A stretch of DNA of 64,000 nt from Arthrobacter sp. zg-Y820 (GCF_030142155.1 NZ_CP126247.1:3286001-3350000); one strand, 5' to 3'. Positions 34,611-45,286 are shown, counted from the first letter of the stretch. Notes: generated from the sequence alone by a model not told the origin. Made by a program: numbers and translations.

Positions 34611-36023
34611 CTACTCGCCGGAGTCCTCGCCGACCCGCTCGATGTTGCTCAGGTCCCGCAGCACGCCGATGCGGCCGGTGCGCTTGTCCTGCACCAGGAA
34701 CTCGTTGCCGCGGTCTTCGAGCCCCAGCTCCCAGTCGCCCGGGTGGAACATGAACAGCGGCAGCCCGGTGCGCTCGTCGACAATCTGGCGGGGGGTGCCC
34801 ACGGCGAACCAGAACGCCTCCACCACATTCTCGGATTCCTCGCGGGTGGCGCTGATGGAGTCGCCCGACGACGACGGCGAGATCAGGGGCGATGCCTGCG
34901 TGGCGGGTTCCGCCTCGAACCGCTTTACCTCGGACTGCGACGTTTCGGGCGATGCGGCCCGGGACTGCTGGGCCGGAACCACAGGGTTGACGGTGGTGGC
35001 GGCGATGGCATCCTCACGGCGCGGAGCCGGGGCTGCGGCTTGGGTAGTTGCTGCCGGGGCGCTCTGGACCGCGGCGGATTCGCTGCGGTCCGGTTCGGCG
35101 CCGGAGATGTCGCTGCCGGAGGTGTCGCCGCCGGAGGTTTCGCTGCTGCCGGTTTCGCTGCCGACAGCGTTGCCGCTGCTCGGAGTTGTTGCGGCCGTGG
35201 CACCGACGGCCGTGGCGCCGGCAGCCGGTGCGCTGCCTTCGGGAATGCCGTTCGGCGCCGGTGTGCCGGCGTCGGACTTGCGGCCGAACAGTCCGGTCGG
35301 CGCGAGCTTGGTGCCCATCCCGGCAAACCGGGACCCGGCGGGCCGGGACTCAGCCGGCCGCGACTCCGCGGAAGCGGCCTCGGCATCGGCGGGCACTGAC
35401 GCACCGGCCTCCGAGGTCCGCGCCGGAGTGGCCGGAGTGGCCGGAGCAGCCGGAGCAGCCGGACGGCGGCGCAGGCGCACGGCGTCGCGCGCCATGACGT
35501 GGGCGGGCATCTCGGCGCGCTCATCGAACTCGCGGGAGAACGGAGGGATGTGCGGGGCGAGCGTCGTTGCTGCCACCAGGCCGAGGGCACCAATAAACGT
35601 CAGCAGCGTGCCGACGGTGAACTCGGTGACCAGCTGCAGGAAGAAGAAGGCCAGTGCCAGGACACCCACCACGGAACCGAACTGGTCCACGGACAGCGAT
35701 CCGATGCGGTACTTCAGCTCCGGCGCCATCCGGCGGGCTGCGAACAGTCCGGCGACCAGCAGCGGCAGGATGATCCCGATCCCCAGGAAGAACAGCGGCG
35801 TCAGCGGCGACCAGAGCGTGACCTGCAAATCGAAGGAGACGTTCCACGGCAGCAGGGAACCGATCAGCATCAGCAGGACAGAACCGCCGACCACCAGGTC
35901 ACGCAGGCCAAACGGGCCCAGGACTGCAGTCCGGGTCTTGTCCTCGCCGGCTGGACGGTTCTCGGCAGGTGCCGGGGTCTCCGCCACCGTTCGGGTGTCC
36001 TTTTCAACGGGGGGCTGGTTCAT
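34611..36023 (-). CDS. Multi-pass membrane protein with disordered linker; function unknown
   Basis: 470 aa from the ATG at 36023 (GGAGA upstream). Residues 45-165 contain four predicted transmembrane segments ([68 protein letters not shown]). Residues 185-385 are a low-complexity Ala/Ser/Pro/Thr/Glu linker. The last 85 residues form a compact acidic domain ([21 protein letters not shown] to [12 protein letters not shown]) that looks folded. I do not recognise a characterised family. It ends 73 nt before nth on the same strand. Confidence 0.75.
   Translation of the reverse strand: MNQPPVEKDTRTVAETPAPAENRPAGEDKTRTAVLGPFGLRDLVVGGSVLLMLIGSLLPWNVSFDLQVTLWSPLTPLFFLGIGIILPLLVAGLFAARRMAPELKYRIGSLSVDQFGSVVGVLALAFFFLQLVTEFTVGTLLTFIGALGLVAATTLAPHIPPFSREFDERAEMPAHVMARDAVRLRRRPAAPAAPATPATPARTSEAGASVPADAEAASAESRPAESRPAGSRFAGMGTKLAPTGLFGRKSDAGTPAPNGIPEGSAPAAGATAVGATAATTPSSGNAVGSETGSSETSGGDTSGSDISGAEPDRSESAAVQSAPAATTQAAAPAPRREDAIAATTVNPVVPAQQSRAASPETSQSEVKRFEAEPATQASPLISPSSSGDSISATREESENVVEAFWFAVGTPRQIVDERTGLPLFMFHPGDWELGLEDRGNEFLVQDKRTGRIGVLRDLSNIERVGEDSGE
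35422..35457. repeat. Four 9-bp tandem repeats in the linker of the membrane protein gene
   Basis: Units GCCGGAGTG, GCCGGAGTG, GCCGGAGCA, GCCGGAGCA, in frame, encode the Ala-Pro-Ala/Thr repeats of the linker. They could change the linker length by slippage. Confidence 0.75.
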
Positions 36024-36229
36024 TTGCGTTTCTCCATTCACGACCGCCGCCAACGGGCCGGCATTAGCTGCGGTCCGCAGCGTCGACGGGCCGCCTGCAC
36101 GGTTCAAAAAGCGGTTGCTTCCTCCCACAGCCTAGTCAACGCTCGAACCGCAGACTAGCCGAACTGCCGCAGGAGCACCCGCCGTGACCTACCGCTCACC
36201 GCAGAAACACCCCCTTTGCCGGGCCTGAC

Positions 36230-36269
36230 TGTGACGGTGGACACACCGGGGCGCGATCGGCGCTAGGGT
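36230..36269 (+). promoter_or_regulatory. Crp/GlxR-type site and -10 box upstream of acs
   Basis: TGTGA, six nt, ACACA (36230-36245) matches the Crp consensus TGTGA-N6-TCACA at 9 of 10 positions. A -10-like TAGGGT lies at 36264-36269. The site centre is about 39 nt before the predicted start point, close to the class II activator position. The 316-nt divergent gap otherwise shows no gene. Confidence 0.55.
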
Positions 36270-36339
36270 TGATTCAACGCTACGGCAGCCCCTCGATCCG
36301 GGCTGGACCGTGGGCACTCAGCTAGCGAAAGGGTTCACG

Positions 36340-38328
<1,989 letters not shown>

Positions 38329-38342
38329 CGCCGACAGCCACG

Positions 38343-38398
38343 CGAAATGGCAGAAGGTGCGCTTCCCAGCCCTGGGAAGCGCACCTTCTGCCATTTCG
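38343..38398. repeat. Dispersed intergenic palindrome, copy 2
   Basis: Two perfectly complementary 27-nt arms separated by only two bases; each arm contains CGAAATGGCAG at its outer end. It lies between the convergent acs and ohr genes and would form a very stable hairpin in either transcript, so it is probably also a bidirectional terminator. Confidence 0.88.
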
Positions 38399-38408
38399 GC
38401 GGGGATTA

Positions 38409-38828
38409 CTAGCCGACGGTGACGTCGAGCTCGACGTCGATGTTCCCGCGGGTTGCGTTGGAGTACGGGCAGACCTGATGGGCGGACTCGACGAGCTTCT
38501 CAGCGGTGGCCTGGTCGACGCCGGACATTTCCACGTGCAGCTCAACGCCGAGCTTGAAGCCGACTTCCTGCTGGTGGATGCTGACGTCGGCCGTGATCGC
38601 GGCATCGGCGATCGGAGCCTTTTCGGCGCGGGCAATCATCTTCAGCGCCGAGAGGAAGCACGCGGCGTAGCCGGCGGCGAAGAGCTGCTCCGGGTTGGTG
38701 CCGTCGCCGGCGCCGCCCATTTCAGCGGGAATCGCCAGGTTGACCTTCAGCTGGCCGTCGCTGGTCTGGGCCTCTCCGTTGCGGCCGTCTCCGGATGCGG
38801 TGGCTGACGCGGTGTACAAAGCGCTCAT
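38409..38828 (-). CDS. ohr: Organic hydroperoxide resistance protein (Ohr/OsmC family)
   Basis: Thiol peroxidase that reduces organic hydroperoxides. 139 aa from the ATG at 38828 with AAGGAG upstream. The reactive cysteines lie in AGYAACFLSAL (near residue 60) and VCPYSNATRGN (near residue 124), the Ohr subtype arrangement. Divergent from a TetR-family gene with a shared palindromic operator. Confidence 0.93.
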   Translation of the reverse strand: MSALYTASATASGDGRNGEAQTSDGQLKVNLAIPAEMGGAGDGTNPEQLFAAGYAACFLSALKMIARAEKAPIADAAITADVSIHQQEVGFKLGVELHVEMSGVDQATAEKLVESAHQVCPYSNATRGNIDVELDVTVG

Positions 38829-38857
38829 GGCTACTCCTTCAGTTGGGGGACGTTCAG

Positions 38858-38879
38858 GTAGACTAACCAGTACGTCTAC
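38858..38879. promoter_or_regulatory. Palindromic operator between ohr and the TetR gene
   Basis: Arms GTAGAC and GTCTAC are separated by 10 nt, with a smaller ACT/AGT symmetry inside. TAGACT (plus) and TAGTCT (minus) within it look like -10 boxes, so one bound repressor could block both divergent promoters. Confidence 0.6.
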
Positions 38880-38928
38880 TTGGGCCAGTAAAGCCGTCTT
38901 CGGCCCGTTCCGCAACCGAGGAGGATCC

Positions 38929-39486
38929 ATGACCGCTTCATCCCCGGTGCGCGCCCGCATCCTGGAAGCTGCCGCTTCCCTCTTCTACTCCGAGGGCATC
39001 CGCGCCGTGAGCGCCGACCGGATCATCGCCGACGCCGGAACCACCAAGGTGACGTTCTACCGGCACTTCCGCACCAAGGAGGACCTGGTGGTGGCCTACC
39101 TGCAGGCCCAGACCGACCGGGTCCGCGCCGCCGCCGAACACCTGAGCGACGACCCCTGCACCGGACTGCTGCAGCTGGCCGAAGCGATGGGCGCCGAGAC
39201 CTGTCTTCCCGGCTTCCGCGGCTGTCCGTTCATCAATGCCGCCGCCGAATATCCCGACGCCAACTCACCGGTCCGCGCCGTCGTCCGGGATCACCGGCAG
39301 TGGCTGCACGCCGAAGTCAGCGGCAGGCTCACCCGGCTGGGAGCACCCGACCCGGACGCCCTGGCGGACCAGCTGCTGATGCTGCGGGACGGGGCCATGG
39401 TGCACGGTTACGTTTCCGATCCCGCCGGCGTCGCGGCATCCCTGGTCAGCGCCGGGCGGGCCCTCCTCGCCGCCGCCCTGTATTGA
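38929..39486 (+). CDS. TetR-family transcriptional regulator
   Basis: 185 aa, ATG preceded by GAGGAGGATCC. The helix-turn-helix region is ADRIIADAGTTKVTFYRHFR (residues about 29-48). The ligand domain has two cysteines near residues 86 and 93 (TCLPGFRGC), which could be redox-sensitive, in keeping with the adjacent peroxidase gene. Probably represses ohr and itself through the shared operator; the redox idea is inference. Confidence 0.87.
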   Translation: MTASSPVRARILEAAASLFYSEGIRAVSADRIIADAGTTKVTFYRHFRTKEDLVVAYLQAQTDRVRAAAEHLSDDPCTGLLQLAEAMGAETCLPGFRGCPFINAAAEYPDANSPVRAVVRDHRQWLHAEVSGRLTRLGAPDPDALADQLLMLRDGAMVHGYVSDPAGVAASLVSAGRALLAAALY

Positions 39487-39565
39487 ACGGGTCCGGCCGG
39501 CTCCGTCATTTGGGGGAGCCGGGACTCGCCGAGTTGGCACCGGAGCGCACGGGGTAGCAGAATCA

Positions 39566-40933
39566 GTGCTCGTGTCTATTACCAGTACCGCCTCCCCTGA
39601 ATTCACACCCGCTCCGCCCGACCCTCTGGGCGGGCAGCCCTCGCGCCGAATGGCGCGCAAGGTCGCCGGAGCGTCCTTCGTTGGGACGGCACTGGAGTCC
39701 TACGACTTCTACGTCTTCGGAACGGCAGCCGCGCTGGTCCTGAACCGGATCTTCTTTCCGGACGTCGATCCGCTGATCGGCACCCTGCTGTCCTTCCTGT
39801 CCCTGGGCATCGGCTTCATTGCCCGCCCGGTCGGCGCCGTCCTGTTCGGCCACATCGGTGACCGGATCGGGCGCAAGAAATCCCTGATCTGGACCATAAT
39901 CCTCATGGGCACCGCCACCGGAGCCATTGGCCTGCTGCCGGATTACAACACCATCGGCCTCTGGGCCCCGGCACTGCTGGTGACCCTGCGGCTGCTGCAG
40001 GGGCTGGCCGTGGGCGGGGAATGGGGCGGAGCCATCCTGATCGCCACCGAACACGCCGAGCCGCGCAAGCGGGCCCTCTATGCCGCCATTCCGCAGATCG
40101 GCTCCCCGGTAGGCACCATCATGGTGACCGGCACCTTCCTGCTCCTGACCAACGTCTCGCAGGAAACCATGGAGGCCGGCCTGTGGCGGGTGCCGTTCCT
40201 GATGGCCTTCCCCTTCATGGCCATCGCCCTGTACCTGCGCTTCGCCATCGAGGAAACCCCCGTCTTCAAGGACGTCGCCGGCCATCAGGCAGTGGCACGC
40301 GTCCCGGTCCTCGAGGTCCTGAAGACCCAGCGGCTGGCCGTCCTGGTCGCCACGGCGGCGTCCCTGCTGGGCATTGGCTCCTACTTCCTGATGACCACCT
40401 ACACGCAGGCCTACGGCACCGAACAGCTGGGCCTGTCCGCGACCACGGTGCTCAACGCCGCCCTGGTGGGCTCGGTCCTGCAGCTGGCCACCATTCCGGC
40501 CTTCGGCTGGCTGGCCACGAAGATCGGCTCCGCCCGCATGGTGACCGCCGGCGCCGTCGCCACGCTGCTGATTTCCTTCCCGCTGTACTGGATGATCAGC
40601 ACCGCGGACCAGACCACGTACATCCTCACCATCCTCATCGGCGGCATTGCCCCGACGGCCGCGTGGGCGGCGCTGGGCGGCCTCATGGCTGACCTGTTCC
40701 CGGCCCGCACCGGCTTCACGGCACTGTCCCTGGCCTACAGCTTCGCCGGCATCCTGGCCGGATTCGCTCCGGCGCTAACCTCCGCCTTCGCGCAGGCAAC
40801 GGACAGCGCCTGGTGGCACCCCGGCGTCGTCCTGGCGCTGATGTCGGTGGTGACCATCATCGGTGCGGCGGCGGCGGGCCGGATGACGCGCCGCAACGCC
40901 GAGGCGGCGGCCGGCGCGCCGGTTGGCGCATAG
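39566..40933 (+). CDS. MFS metabolite:H+ symporter (MHS family)
   Basis: A 455-aa transporter with 12 predicted transmembrane segments. Hallmarks of the MHS family are GTALESYDFYVFGTAAAL near residue 40, GHIGDRIGRKKSL, and RLLQGLAVGGEWGGA. The start is a GTG at 39566, or a second GTG 6 nt later. The family includes shikimate, dicarboxylate and proline/betaine carriers. It lies 7 nt before aroQ, so a shikimate- or quinate-type substrate is suggested by context. Confidence 0.88.
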   Translation: MLVSITSTASPEFTPAPPDPLGGQPSRRMARKVAGASFVGTALESYDFYVFGTAAALVLNRIFFPDVDPLIGTLLSFLSLGIGFIARPVGAVLFGHIGDRIGRKKSLIWTIILMGTATGAIGLLPDYNTIGLWAPALLVTLRLLQGLAVGGEWGGAILIATEHAEPRKRALYAAIPQIGSPVGTIMVTGTFLLLTNVSQETMEAGLWRVPFLMAFPFMAIALYLRFAIEETPVFKDVAGHQAVARVPVLEVLKTQRLAVLVATAASLLGIGSYFLMTTYTQAYGTEQLGLSATTVLNAALVGSVLQLATIPAFGWLATKIGSARMVTAGAVATLLISFPLYWMISTADQTTYILTILIGGIAPTAAWAALGGLMADLFPARTGFTALSLAYSFAGILAGFAPALTSAFAQATDSAWWHPGVVLALMSVVTIIGAAAAGRMTRRNAEAAAGAPVGA

Positions 40934-40940
40934 TTAACCC

Positions 40941-41405
40941 ATGACTGCCTCCCGCACCCGCAATTTGCTTGTCCTCAACGGCCCCAACCTGAACCTCCTG
41001 GGCACCCGGGAACCGGGGATCTACGGCTCCGACACGCTGGACGACGTCGAATCCCTCGCCCTGAGCGCGGCAGAGGCGCACGGCTGGACGGTCGACTGCA
41101 TCCAGTCCAACCACGAGGGGGACCTGATCGACGCGATTCACGGCGCCCCGGGCCTGGCGGACGCCATCATCATCAACCCCGCGGCGTACAGCCACACCTC
41201 GGTGGCCATCCCCGACGCCCTCTCCGGCGTCGGACTGCCGGTGGTCGAGGTGCACCTGAGCAACATCCACCGCCGTGAGGAGTTCCGCCACCACTCCTAC
41301 GTCTCGGCGGTGGCCGACGTCGTCATCTGCGGCGCCGGGATCGCCGGCTACGGGATGGCAGTGAATTACTTGGCCGCGAGGCTGGACGGCGCAGCGAACG
41401 CCTGA
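40941..41405 (+). CDS. aroQ: Type II 3-dehydroquinate dehydratase
   Basis: Interconverts 3-dehydroquinate and 3-dehydroshikimate. At 154 aa it matches the small dodecameric type II enzyme. The N-terminal LVLNGPNLNLLGTREPGIYG includes the catalytic Arg and Tyr loop. INPAAYSHTS provides the catalytic His region, and EVHLSNIHRREEFRHHS is conserved. Tight spacing after the MHS transporter indicates co-transcription. Confidence 0.95.
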   Translation: MTASRTRNLLVLNGPNLNLLGTREPGIYGSDTLDDVESLALSAAEAHGWTVDCIQSNHEGDLIDAIHGAPGLADAIIINPAAYSHTSVAIPDALSGVGLPVVEVHLSNIHRREEFRHHSYVSAVADVVICGAGIAGYGMAVNYLAARLDGAANA

Positions 41406-41462
41406 GGCACAGTGCCGGCCGCCGATCGCCCCCGACGGGTCCGGCGGCCGGCAACACGGCTC

Positions 41463-42647
41463 CTATTCGCCCGAGATGCACTGCCCGGGTGAAACCGGCG
41501 CCTGGTAGCTGGCGGCCGCCTCGGCCACCGGACCCACCTCGCCCAGCGACAAGGCATAGCCGATCGGCTGATCGCCGGTCGTCTTGGCGAAGATGACCCC
41601 GGCCACCCGCCCGTCGATGTCCAGCAGCGGACCGCCGGAGTTGCCCTGCTGGACGTTGGCAGCCAGCGTGTAGACCTCCAGCACCTCCGGGGCAGCACCG
41701 TAGATGTTGCGGACGGAGACGTCGGAGAGGCGCTCCACATTGGCCGCCTGCAGGCGGAACGGGCCGCCGGCCGGATAGCCGGCAAACGCGGCGGTGGTGT
41801 CGTTGGGCAGGACTTCGCCCAGCGGAATCGGATCCGCCTCCAGATTGTCCACGGCCAGCACCGCCAGGTCACGCGAACTGTCGAAATAGACCACCTTGCC
41901 CGGCAGCGCTCCGCCGTCGGGAACCTGCACCACGGGCTCGGAAACACCGGCCACCACGTGGGCGTTGGTGATCACGCGGTCGTCGGCAACCACGAAGCCG
42001 GAACCGGTCTGGTTCTGCCCGCACTGGTAGGCGGTGCCGGTGATTTTCACCACGGACTCCGATGAAGCCTGCAGGGCTGCGGAGGAGAGCCCCTCGTCGG
42101 GTGCGACGACGGTTTCCGGGGCCGCGTTGTCCAGGATGGTCGGCAGGCCCTCGGCCAGGGTGAAGGACCGCACCTGCGCGGTCCAGGCCTGGACTCGGTC
42201 CGGAGTGGCCTCGTCGATCGCGGACAGCACCTTGGATGAGGTGATCTGCTGCGACAGGAAGGGCACGCCCAGCGTATTGACGCTGAACGCAAGCATCGAC
42301 ATGACCAAGGCGGACACCGCCAGGTTCACTGCACCGCCGAACAGCCGGTCCAGGAACCGCAGCGGAGGGAAGTTCAGCCAGCGCCGGATTCCGCCGCCCA
42401 GAGCGGCTCCGAGCGCATGTCCGCCCAGGACAAGCACCACCGCAGTGGCGATCACGGCGGTCAGCCGCCAGCCATTGTCGGGCACCCACGCCGCCACCAG
42501 CGGAATCGCGAAGAACGCGGCAACGGCGCCGGCCACGAAGCCGACAATGCCGCCCAAAGTCACTACCAGACCGTTCCGCAGACCGGCGATGAGGTAGAAC
42601 AGCAGCGCCAAAAGCAGAATGATGTCAAGCAGGGAAAATCCGAGCAC
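41463..42647 (-). CDS. marP: Membrane-anchored periplasmic serine protease (MarP family)
   Basis: Acid/oxidative-stress protease. The GTG at 42647 is chosen because GGAG lies 6 nt upstream; a TTG four codons earlier overlaps that site. 394 aa. The N-terminal 170 residues form a CvpA-like four-helix membrane domain. The trypsin-like domain has the triad His (ITNAHVV), Asp (SSRDLAVL) and Ser (QGNSGGPLL). A Cys near residue 212 (AYQCGQ) and the terminal Cys (PGQCISGE) may form the disulfide known from MarP. Divergent from crp. Confidence 0.92.
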   Translation of the reverse strand: MLGFSLLDIILLLALLFYLIAGLRNGLVVTLGGIVGFVAGAVAAFFAIPLVAAWVPDNGWRLTAVIATAVVLVLGGHALGAALGGGIRRWLNFPPLRFLDRLFGGAVNLAVSALVMSMLAFSVNTLGVPFLSQQITSSKVLSAIDEATPDRVQAWTAQVRSFTLAEGLPTILDNAAPETVVAPDEGLSSAALQASSESVVKITGTAYQCGQNQTGSGFVVADDRVITNAHVVAGVSEPVVQVPDGGALPGKVVYFDSSRDLAVLAVDNLEADPIPLGEVLPNDTTAAFAGYPAGGPFRLQAANVERLSDVSVRNIYGAAPEVLEVYTLAANVQQGNSGGPLLDIDGRVAGVIFAKTTGDQPIGYALSLGEVGPVAEAAASYQAPVSPGQCISGE

Positions 42648-42877
42648 AAACAGCTCCAAGTACGGGGTAGGGGACCAATGCGGGGACCGTCAGAAGACGG
42701 CCCCTGCCACCCGAGTTTAGCGGCCCAAGCTGTGGAAGCAGTTCGCCCCGGGGTGCCGCGGGCACAGCGCCGGGGCGTCCTTTTTATCATCCGAGGGCGA
42801 ACAAAGCTATTACAGGTGTCACATGGGGCCGCAGTGCGAGAAGATAATAGAAGGGACAACTATTTACAGGAGATTTC

Positions 42878-43555
42878 ATGGATATCGAGGTACTGCGCCG
42901 TGCGCCACTGTTCGCCTCATTGGGAGACGACGTCTTCGCAGCTCTGACCGACGAGCTGACCGAGGTCGACCTTTCGCGCGGCGCATCAGTTTTCCGCGAG
43001 GGTGACCAGGGCGACCAGCTGTATTTCATCGTGTCCGGAAAGATCAAGCTGGGCCGCTCGGCACCCGACGGCCGCGAGAACCTGCTGGCCATCCTCGGCC
43101 CGGGCGAGCTCTTCGGCGAGATGGCACTGTTCGATCCGAGCCCCCGCAACGCCACCGCCACCGCGGTGTCGGAAACCCGCCTGGCGGGACTGCGGCACGA
43201 CAACCTGAAGGCGCTGCTGGAAACGCGCCCGGAGGTGTCGGTGCAGCTGCTGCAGGCCCTGGCCCGCCGCCTGCGCCGCACCAACGAGTCCCTTGCGGAC
43301 TTGGTCTTCTCGGACGTTCCCGGCCGCGTCGCCAAGGCGCTGCTGGATCTGGCGGACCGCTTCGGCCGCCCCGCAACTGACGGCATCCTGGTGGCGCATG
43401 AGCTGACCCAGGAAGAACTGGCCCAGCTGGTCGGTGCTTCCCGGGAAACCGTGAACAAGGCCCTGGCCGAGTTCGTGCAGCGCGGCTGGCTGCGCCTCGA
43501 GGCGCGCGCCGTGGTCATTCTGGACGTCCAGCGGCTGCGCCAGCGCTCCCGCTAG
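42878..43555 (+). CDS. crp: Crp/Fnr-family regulator (GlxR/Crp type)
   Basis: Global cAMP-responsive regulator. 225 aa, ATG with AGGAG upstream. The cyclic-nucleotide domain (residues 1-120) has the phosphate-binding cassette PGELFGEMALFDPSPRNATA, as in cAMP-binding members. The C-terminal winged helix includes LTQEELAQLVGASRETVNKAL. A GATAAT -10-like box is at 42843. The Crp-type site upstream of acs is a likely target. Confidence 0.95.
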   Translation: MDIEVLRRAPLFASLGDDVFAALTDELTEVDLSRGASVFREGDQGDQLYFIVSGKIKLGRSAPDGRENLLAILGPGELFGEMALFDPSPRNATATAVSETRLAGLRHDNLKALLETRPEVSVQLLQALARRLRRTNESLADLVFSDVPGRVAKALLDLADRFGRPATDGILVAHELTQEELAQLVGASRETVNKALAEFVQRGWLRLEARAVVILDVQRLRQRSR

Positions 43556-43584
43556 GTTTCCGCCTGCGGCTAACCGCACGCAGT

Positions 43585-43624
43585 ACGACGGCGCCGCCCC
43601 CTTTGTTGGGGGCGGCGCCGTCGT
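43585..43624. terminator. Bidirectional terminator after crp
   Basis: A 16-bp GC-rich stem (core GACGGCGCCGCCCC) with the 8-nt loop CTTTGTTG, between convergent crp and the Nudix gene. Confidence 0.75.
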
Positions 43625-43655
43625 CGTTAACCGGCGTCACCGTTCTTCACGGGAG

Positions 43656-43694
43656 GCCTTGTTAACAGGCGCCGGGGCGGCCTGTTAACAAGGC
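43656..43694 (-). terminator. Second inverted repeat, serving the Nudix operon side
   Basis: Perfect 15-bp arms GCCTTGTTAACAGGC and complement, 9-nt loop, directly before the Nudix stop. Each arm contains the GTTAAC palindrome. Probably a terminator for the minus-strand operon. Confidence 0.6.
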
Positions 43695-43704
43695 GGAATC
43701 CGGG

Positions 43705-44619
43705 TCAGCGTCCCCGCTGCGCCGAGCCTTCAGCGACACCGCTGAGCTTCACGGCCAGCCAATAGCCGCCGTCCGCCTGCACCAGTTCAGGCTGGAACAC
43801 AGCAGCGGGCCGGCGCGAGGCCAAATAGGCGATGCAGCCGCGGGCGCTGGCCAGCTTTTCCAGGACCAACTCCACCTGCGGAACGGTCAGCTCCCCGAGG
43901 GTCAGCCCCACGGTGTCCGGCAGCCCGATTTCGTCCCCGAGGGACGGGATGTCCCGGGCCGCGATTTCAGCGGCCGCGGACCGCCACTGGCCCCAGACGC
44001 CCTTGCCCTCGAGCAGGGAGGTCTCCTGCCCGAGAGGCTGCACCGCGGCGAAATAGCGGGTGTCGAAGCGGCGAAGGGCGAAGTCGGCCGTCTGCCAGTT
44101 GGACAGCGGACGGAGCAGATCGGTGCGCAGGCCCAGTCCGCGCCGGGACAGCAGCTCCAGGAAGGACGCGTCTCCGGCGGCGATCGCGGTGCGTGCGGCC
44201 ATCCACTCCGGGCCGCGGTTGGCCTCCAGCAGCGTTGACTCGTCCGGACCGGCCAGCAGGATGCCGGTTTCTTCAAACAGTTCGCGGATGGCCGCCACCA
44301 CATGGCGCCGTGCCAGCCGGGGATCGTCGATGCCCAGCGACTTGGCCCACGCCGCCGGGGCCGGGCCGTACCAGGCGGCGGCGGTGGCGTCGTCGCCCTC
44401 TTCGATGCTGCCGCCGGGAAAAGCGACCTTGCCCAGCGGGGACTCGCCGCGCCGGTAGGTCAGGTAGGTTTCGGTGCCGCGGGGAGCGTCCCGCACCAGC
44501 ACCACCGACGAGGCCAGGCGGGGCTTGCGCGGTGTGCGGTCACCGTGCTCTAGCCAGCTTTCCGCAGCCCCCCGCAAATACGGGGGGACCGGGAAAAGCC
44601 GTACGGAGGAATTAGGCAA
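43705..44619 (-). CDS. NUDT19-like Nudix hydrolase
   Basis: 304 aa from a TTG start that overlaps the ridA stop by 8 nt. VAFPGGSIEEGDD begins the Nudix box, but an insertion of about 27 residues separates it from AAIRELFEETGI, as in RP2p/NUDT19 proteins. These act on CoA and acyl-CoA derivatives. It belongs to the DUF4177-ridA-Nudix operon. Confidence 0.85.
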   Translation of the reverse strand: MPNSSVRLFPVPPYLRGAAESWLEHGDRTPRKPRLASSVVLVRDAPRGTETYLTYRRGESPLGKVAFPGGSIEEGDDATAAAWYGPAPAAWAKSLGIDDPRLARRHVVAAIRELFEETGILLAGPDESTLLEANRGPEWMAARTAIAAGDASFLELLSRRGLGLRTDLLRPLSNWQTADFALRRFDTRYFAAVQPLGQETSLLEGKGVWGQWRSAAAEIAARDIPSLGDEIGLPDTVGLTLGELTVPQVELVLEKLASARGCIAYLASRRPAAVFQPELVQADGGYWLAVKLSGVAEGSAQRGR

Positions 44620-45094
44620 ATTCAGCGATCACTTCTACTTCCACCGGGGAATCCAGCGGCAGCACTGCCACGCCGACGGCGGAGCGGGCGTGGATGCCCG
44701 CCTCGCCGAAGACCTTCCCCAGCAACTCGGATGCACCGTTGATGACGGCGGGCTGACCGGTAAATGACGGATCGGATGCCACGTAGCCCACCACCTTGAC
44801 GATGCGGCTGATCCGGTCCAGATCCCCGATCTGGGCCTTGATGGCGGCCAGCGCATTCACGGCGCACGTCGCAGCGTAGGCGGCGGCGTCGTCGGCGGAC
44901 ACCTCGGCGCCCACCTTGCCGGCGGCCGGCAACACGCCGTTGACGAACGGCAGCTGGCCTGAGGTGTAGACGTAGTTGCCCGTAACGACGGCGGGCACGT
45001 AGGCGGCCACGGGAGCCGCGACGCCGGGCAGGTCCAGACCCAGCTCCGCGAGTCTCCGCTCGACGGCCGAAACCGCTGCCGTCCGCTCAGACAC
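44612..45094 (-). CDS. RidA-family enamine/imine deaminase
   Basis: Clears reactive 2-aminoacrylate-type enamines. 160 aa with the family pattern YVYTSGQLPFVNG near residue 43 and VEVEVIAEFA at the C-terminus. This is a Rid subgroup that lacks the arginine of archetypal RidA near the C-terminus (no clear R in the IARSAVGVAVLPLDSPVE region beyond HARSAVG), so activity should be stated cautiously. The GTG overlaps the DUF4177 stop by one base (TAGTG). Confidence 0.87.
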   Translation of the reverse strand: MSERTAAVSAVERRLAELGLDLPGVAAPVAAYVPAVVTGNYVYTSGQLPFVNGVLPAAGKVGAEVSADDAAAYAATCAVNALAAIKAQIGDLDRISRIVKVVGYVASDPSFTGQPAVINGASELLGKVFGEAGIHARSAVGVAVLPLDSPVEVEVIAEFA

Positions 45095-45249
45095 TACGGC
45101 TTCTCGCGCTTCAGGTAGGCCACAGCTCCGGTGCCGTTCGGGGCGGGGGTGATTTGCACCAGTTCCCAGCCTTCTTCGCCGTGCATGTTAAGGACAGCTC
45201 CCGGTGTGTGAAGAGGAAGCGGCGTGATGAAATATTCCCATTTGTTCAT
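45094..45249 (-). CDS. Small DUF4177-like protein
   Basis: A 51-aa protein with the typical aromatic start MNKWEYFITPLPLHTPG and GEEGWELVQI, found in short cytoplasmic DUF4177 proteins of unknown function. It is coupled to ridA by a one-base overlap and divergent from the penicillin-binding protein gene with a 37-nt gap. Confidence 0.82.
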   Translation of the reverse strand: MNKWEYFITPLPLHTPGAVLNMHGEEGWELVQITPAPNGTGAVAYLKREKP

Positions 45250-45273
45250 AATCAAAAGCCTAACGCGTGCTTG

Positions 45274-45279
45274 TAGACT
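45274..45279 (+). promoter_or_regulatory. -10 box TAGACT placed for a leaderless ponA transcript
   Basis: TAGACT ends 7 nt before the ATG at 45287, so transcription would start at or next to the start codon. No Shine-Dalgarno sequence is present. No convincing -35 box is seen. Confidence 0.45.
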
Positions 45280-45286
45280 GATGCGC

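Noticed and set aside
42816..42831. Crp autoregulatory site upstream of crp
   Set aside because: Only a half site (GTCACA) is visible; the second arm does not match the consensus.
45224..45286. Longer N-terminus for the penicillin-binding protein
   Set aside because: It would overlap the divergent DUF4177 gene and has no ribosome site; the leaderless ATG at 45287 fits better.
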